NCBI RefSeq assembly: GCF_000024925.1
Contig: NC_013521.1
Coordinates: 2,108,001-2,172,000 of the forward strand
Source: Sanguibacter keddieii DSM 10542
GTDB lineage: Bacteria; Actinomycetota; Actinomycetes; Actinomycetales; Cellulomonadaceae
DNA length: 64,000 nt
Reading direction: 5' to 3'
The notes under the pieces are model-generated. The model was not told the origin of the DNA. It saw only the letters and a program-made list of their open reading frames with translations, and searched no databases. Every line of letters begins with the position of its first letter. The first letter of the stretch is position 1. Of this stretch, positions 63,197 to 64,000 are shown piece by piece. The translations under genes and the position numbers were made by a program.

Positions 63197-64000
63197 CCGA
63201 CACCGTCAAGCACATGAAGTGGTGGGGCTGGGGCAACGAGGGCGTGGGGTTCCACCACGAGGACAAGCCCGGCTTCGCCCCCTTCGTGGAGAAGGCTGTC
63301 GGGCTCGACCTCGGCTCCGCGACGCGCGCGAGCGAGCCGTCCTTCGAGGACGTCGACGTCCCGGCCAGCCGCGCGTCCGAGGGCTTCGTCCGTGAGCTCA
63401 CGGCCATCGTCGGCGGCGAGCACGTGACGACCGACGACATGGTCCGCGTCATCCATACCTACGGCAAGGGCCTGCGCGACCTCGTGCGCATCCGCGGGAA
63501 CCAGATCCTGCGCTCCCCCGACGTCGTCGTGTACCCGGCCGACGAGGCGCAGGTGCAGCGCGTGGTCGACGCGGCCGTCGCCGTCGACGCCGTGATCATC
63601 CCCTTCGGCGGGGGCAGCAACATCGCCGGCAGCCTCGAGCCGCTCCCCGCCGAGACCCGCACCGTGGTGTCCCTCGACCTCGGTCGGCTCCGCGAGGTCG
63701 TCGACATCGACGCCGACTCCGGCCTCGCCCGCGTGCAGGCCGGCGCCCAGGGCCCCGACCTCGAGGCGCAGCTCAACGCGAAGGGCTGGACCATCGGGCA
63801 CTTCCCCGACAGCTTCACGCACTCGACCGTCGGCGGCTGGGTCGCGACCCGCTCGACCGGCATGCAGTCCGACAAGTACGGCGACATCGCCGACATCGCC
63901 CGCGGCCTGCGCGTCGTGCGCCCCGGCGACGTCCTCGTGCTGCGCCCGCTGCCCAGCACGTCGAGCGGGCCGAGCGTCCGCGAGATGATCCTCGGCAGCG
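63193..64000 (+). CDS. agpS: alkyl-dihydroxyacetone-phosphate synthase (AGPS-like), 5' part
   Basis: 269 codons are visible before the window ends. It begins MTDTVKHMKWWGWGNE, the N-terminal hallmark of AGPS. A PCMH-type FAD domain follows: YPADEAQVQRVVDAA, IPFGGGSNIAG (FAD pyrophosphate loop), then GHFPDSFTHSTVGGWVATRS and GMQSDKYG, which correspond to the conserved AGPS FAD segment. AGPS exchanges the acyl group of acyl-DHAP for a fatty alcohol, forming the ether bond. The catalytic C-terminal part lies outside the window, so activity cannot be judged. Start overlaps the acyltransferase stop. Confidence 0.9.
   Translation, partial: MTDTVKHMKWWGWGNEGVGFHHEDKPGFAPFVEKAVGLDLGSATRASEPSFEDVDVPASRASEGFVRELTAIVGGEHVTTDDMVRVIHTYGKGLRDLVRIRGNQILRSPDVVVYPADEAQVQRVVDAAVAVDAVIIPFGGGSNIAGSLEPLPAETRTVVSLDLGRLREVVDIDADSGLARVQAGAQGPDLEAQLNAKGWTIGHFPDSFTHSTVGGWVATRSTGMQSDKYGDIADIARGLRVVRPGDVLVLRPLPSTSSGPSVREMILGS

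Overview
The window is high-GC, gene-dense DNA from an actinobacterium, probably order Micrococcales (a Cellulomonas/Sanguibacter-like lineage). This rests on the GC-rich codon use, many GTG starts, many four-base ATGA/GTGA gene overlaps, several leaderless promoters (TANNNT exactly 7 nt before ATG), a DtxR/IdeR-type iron box and an actinobacterial SOS box. Species identity cannot be read from the sequence alone. I saw no rRNA, tRNA, IS element, CRISPR array or phage module.

Layout. 0-5.5 kb: hrpB helicase, an Acg-type nitroreductase-like protein and an ABC-F ATPase. 5.5-10.2 kb: a predicted secreted alpha-toroid glycosidase-like protein, then a tightly coupled trio (membrane-anchored PIG-L deacetylase, ATP-grasp ligase, processive GT2 synthase) that looks like a small surface-polysaccharide unit. 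10.3-11.6 kb: a VOC protein and an AraC regulator. 11.7-15.9 kb: a FepBDGC-type ferric-siderophore importer behind a well-formed promoter overlapped by an IdeR box. 16.0-19.3 kb: an ArsR/AHSA1 pair, then a DUF222-HNH endonuclease whose start codon lies inside a perfect SOS box, followed by two octanucleotide tandem arrays. 19.2-34.2 kb (minus strand): a siderophore-type NRPS locus in the order 33-codon ORF, hairpin, three-module NRPS, hairpin, MbtH, ABC exporter ATPase and permease, Sfp-type PPTase. 34.3-43.9 kb: mostly housekeeping or unknown genes (LRR-like, YihY, DUF6308-like, barstar-like, GNAT, reductase, alcohol dehydrogenase with a divergent XRE regulator). 43.4-50.8 kb: a sulfur operon ssuB-ssuA-ssuC-acs-metY-CoA-binding, every junction but one coupled. 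51-57.4 kb: TetR, SGNH hydrolase, lipoprotein, two unknown proteins and a domain-permuted GH3 enzyme.

The most interesting region is 57.6-64.0 kb. Two divergent, translationally coupled units share an 81-bp promoter with a perfect 7-bp inverted repeat. Minus strand: a ferritin-like protein that has lost its metal ligands, a fatty acyl reductase fused to a HAD phosphatase domain, and a paralogous ferritin-like protein with a complete diiron ligand set. Plus strand: SDR, PlsC-like acyltransferase, and an alkyl-dihydroxyacetone-phosphate synthase (AGPS) that runs off the window. Fatty alcohol supply, ether-bond formation, keto reduction and acylation are all represented, so I propose an aerobic ether-lipid (possibly plasmalogen) pathway, with the intact/degenerate diiron pair as the novel oxidative component.

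The NRPS locus and the Fep importer probably serve one siderophore. The first condensation domain resembles that of EntF, but no dihydroxybenzoate genes are present, so the starter would have to be made elsewhere.
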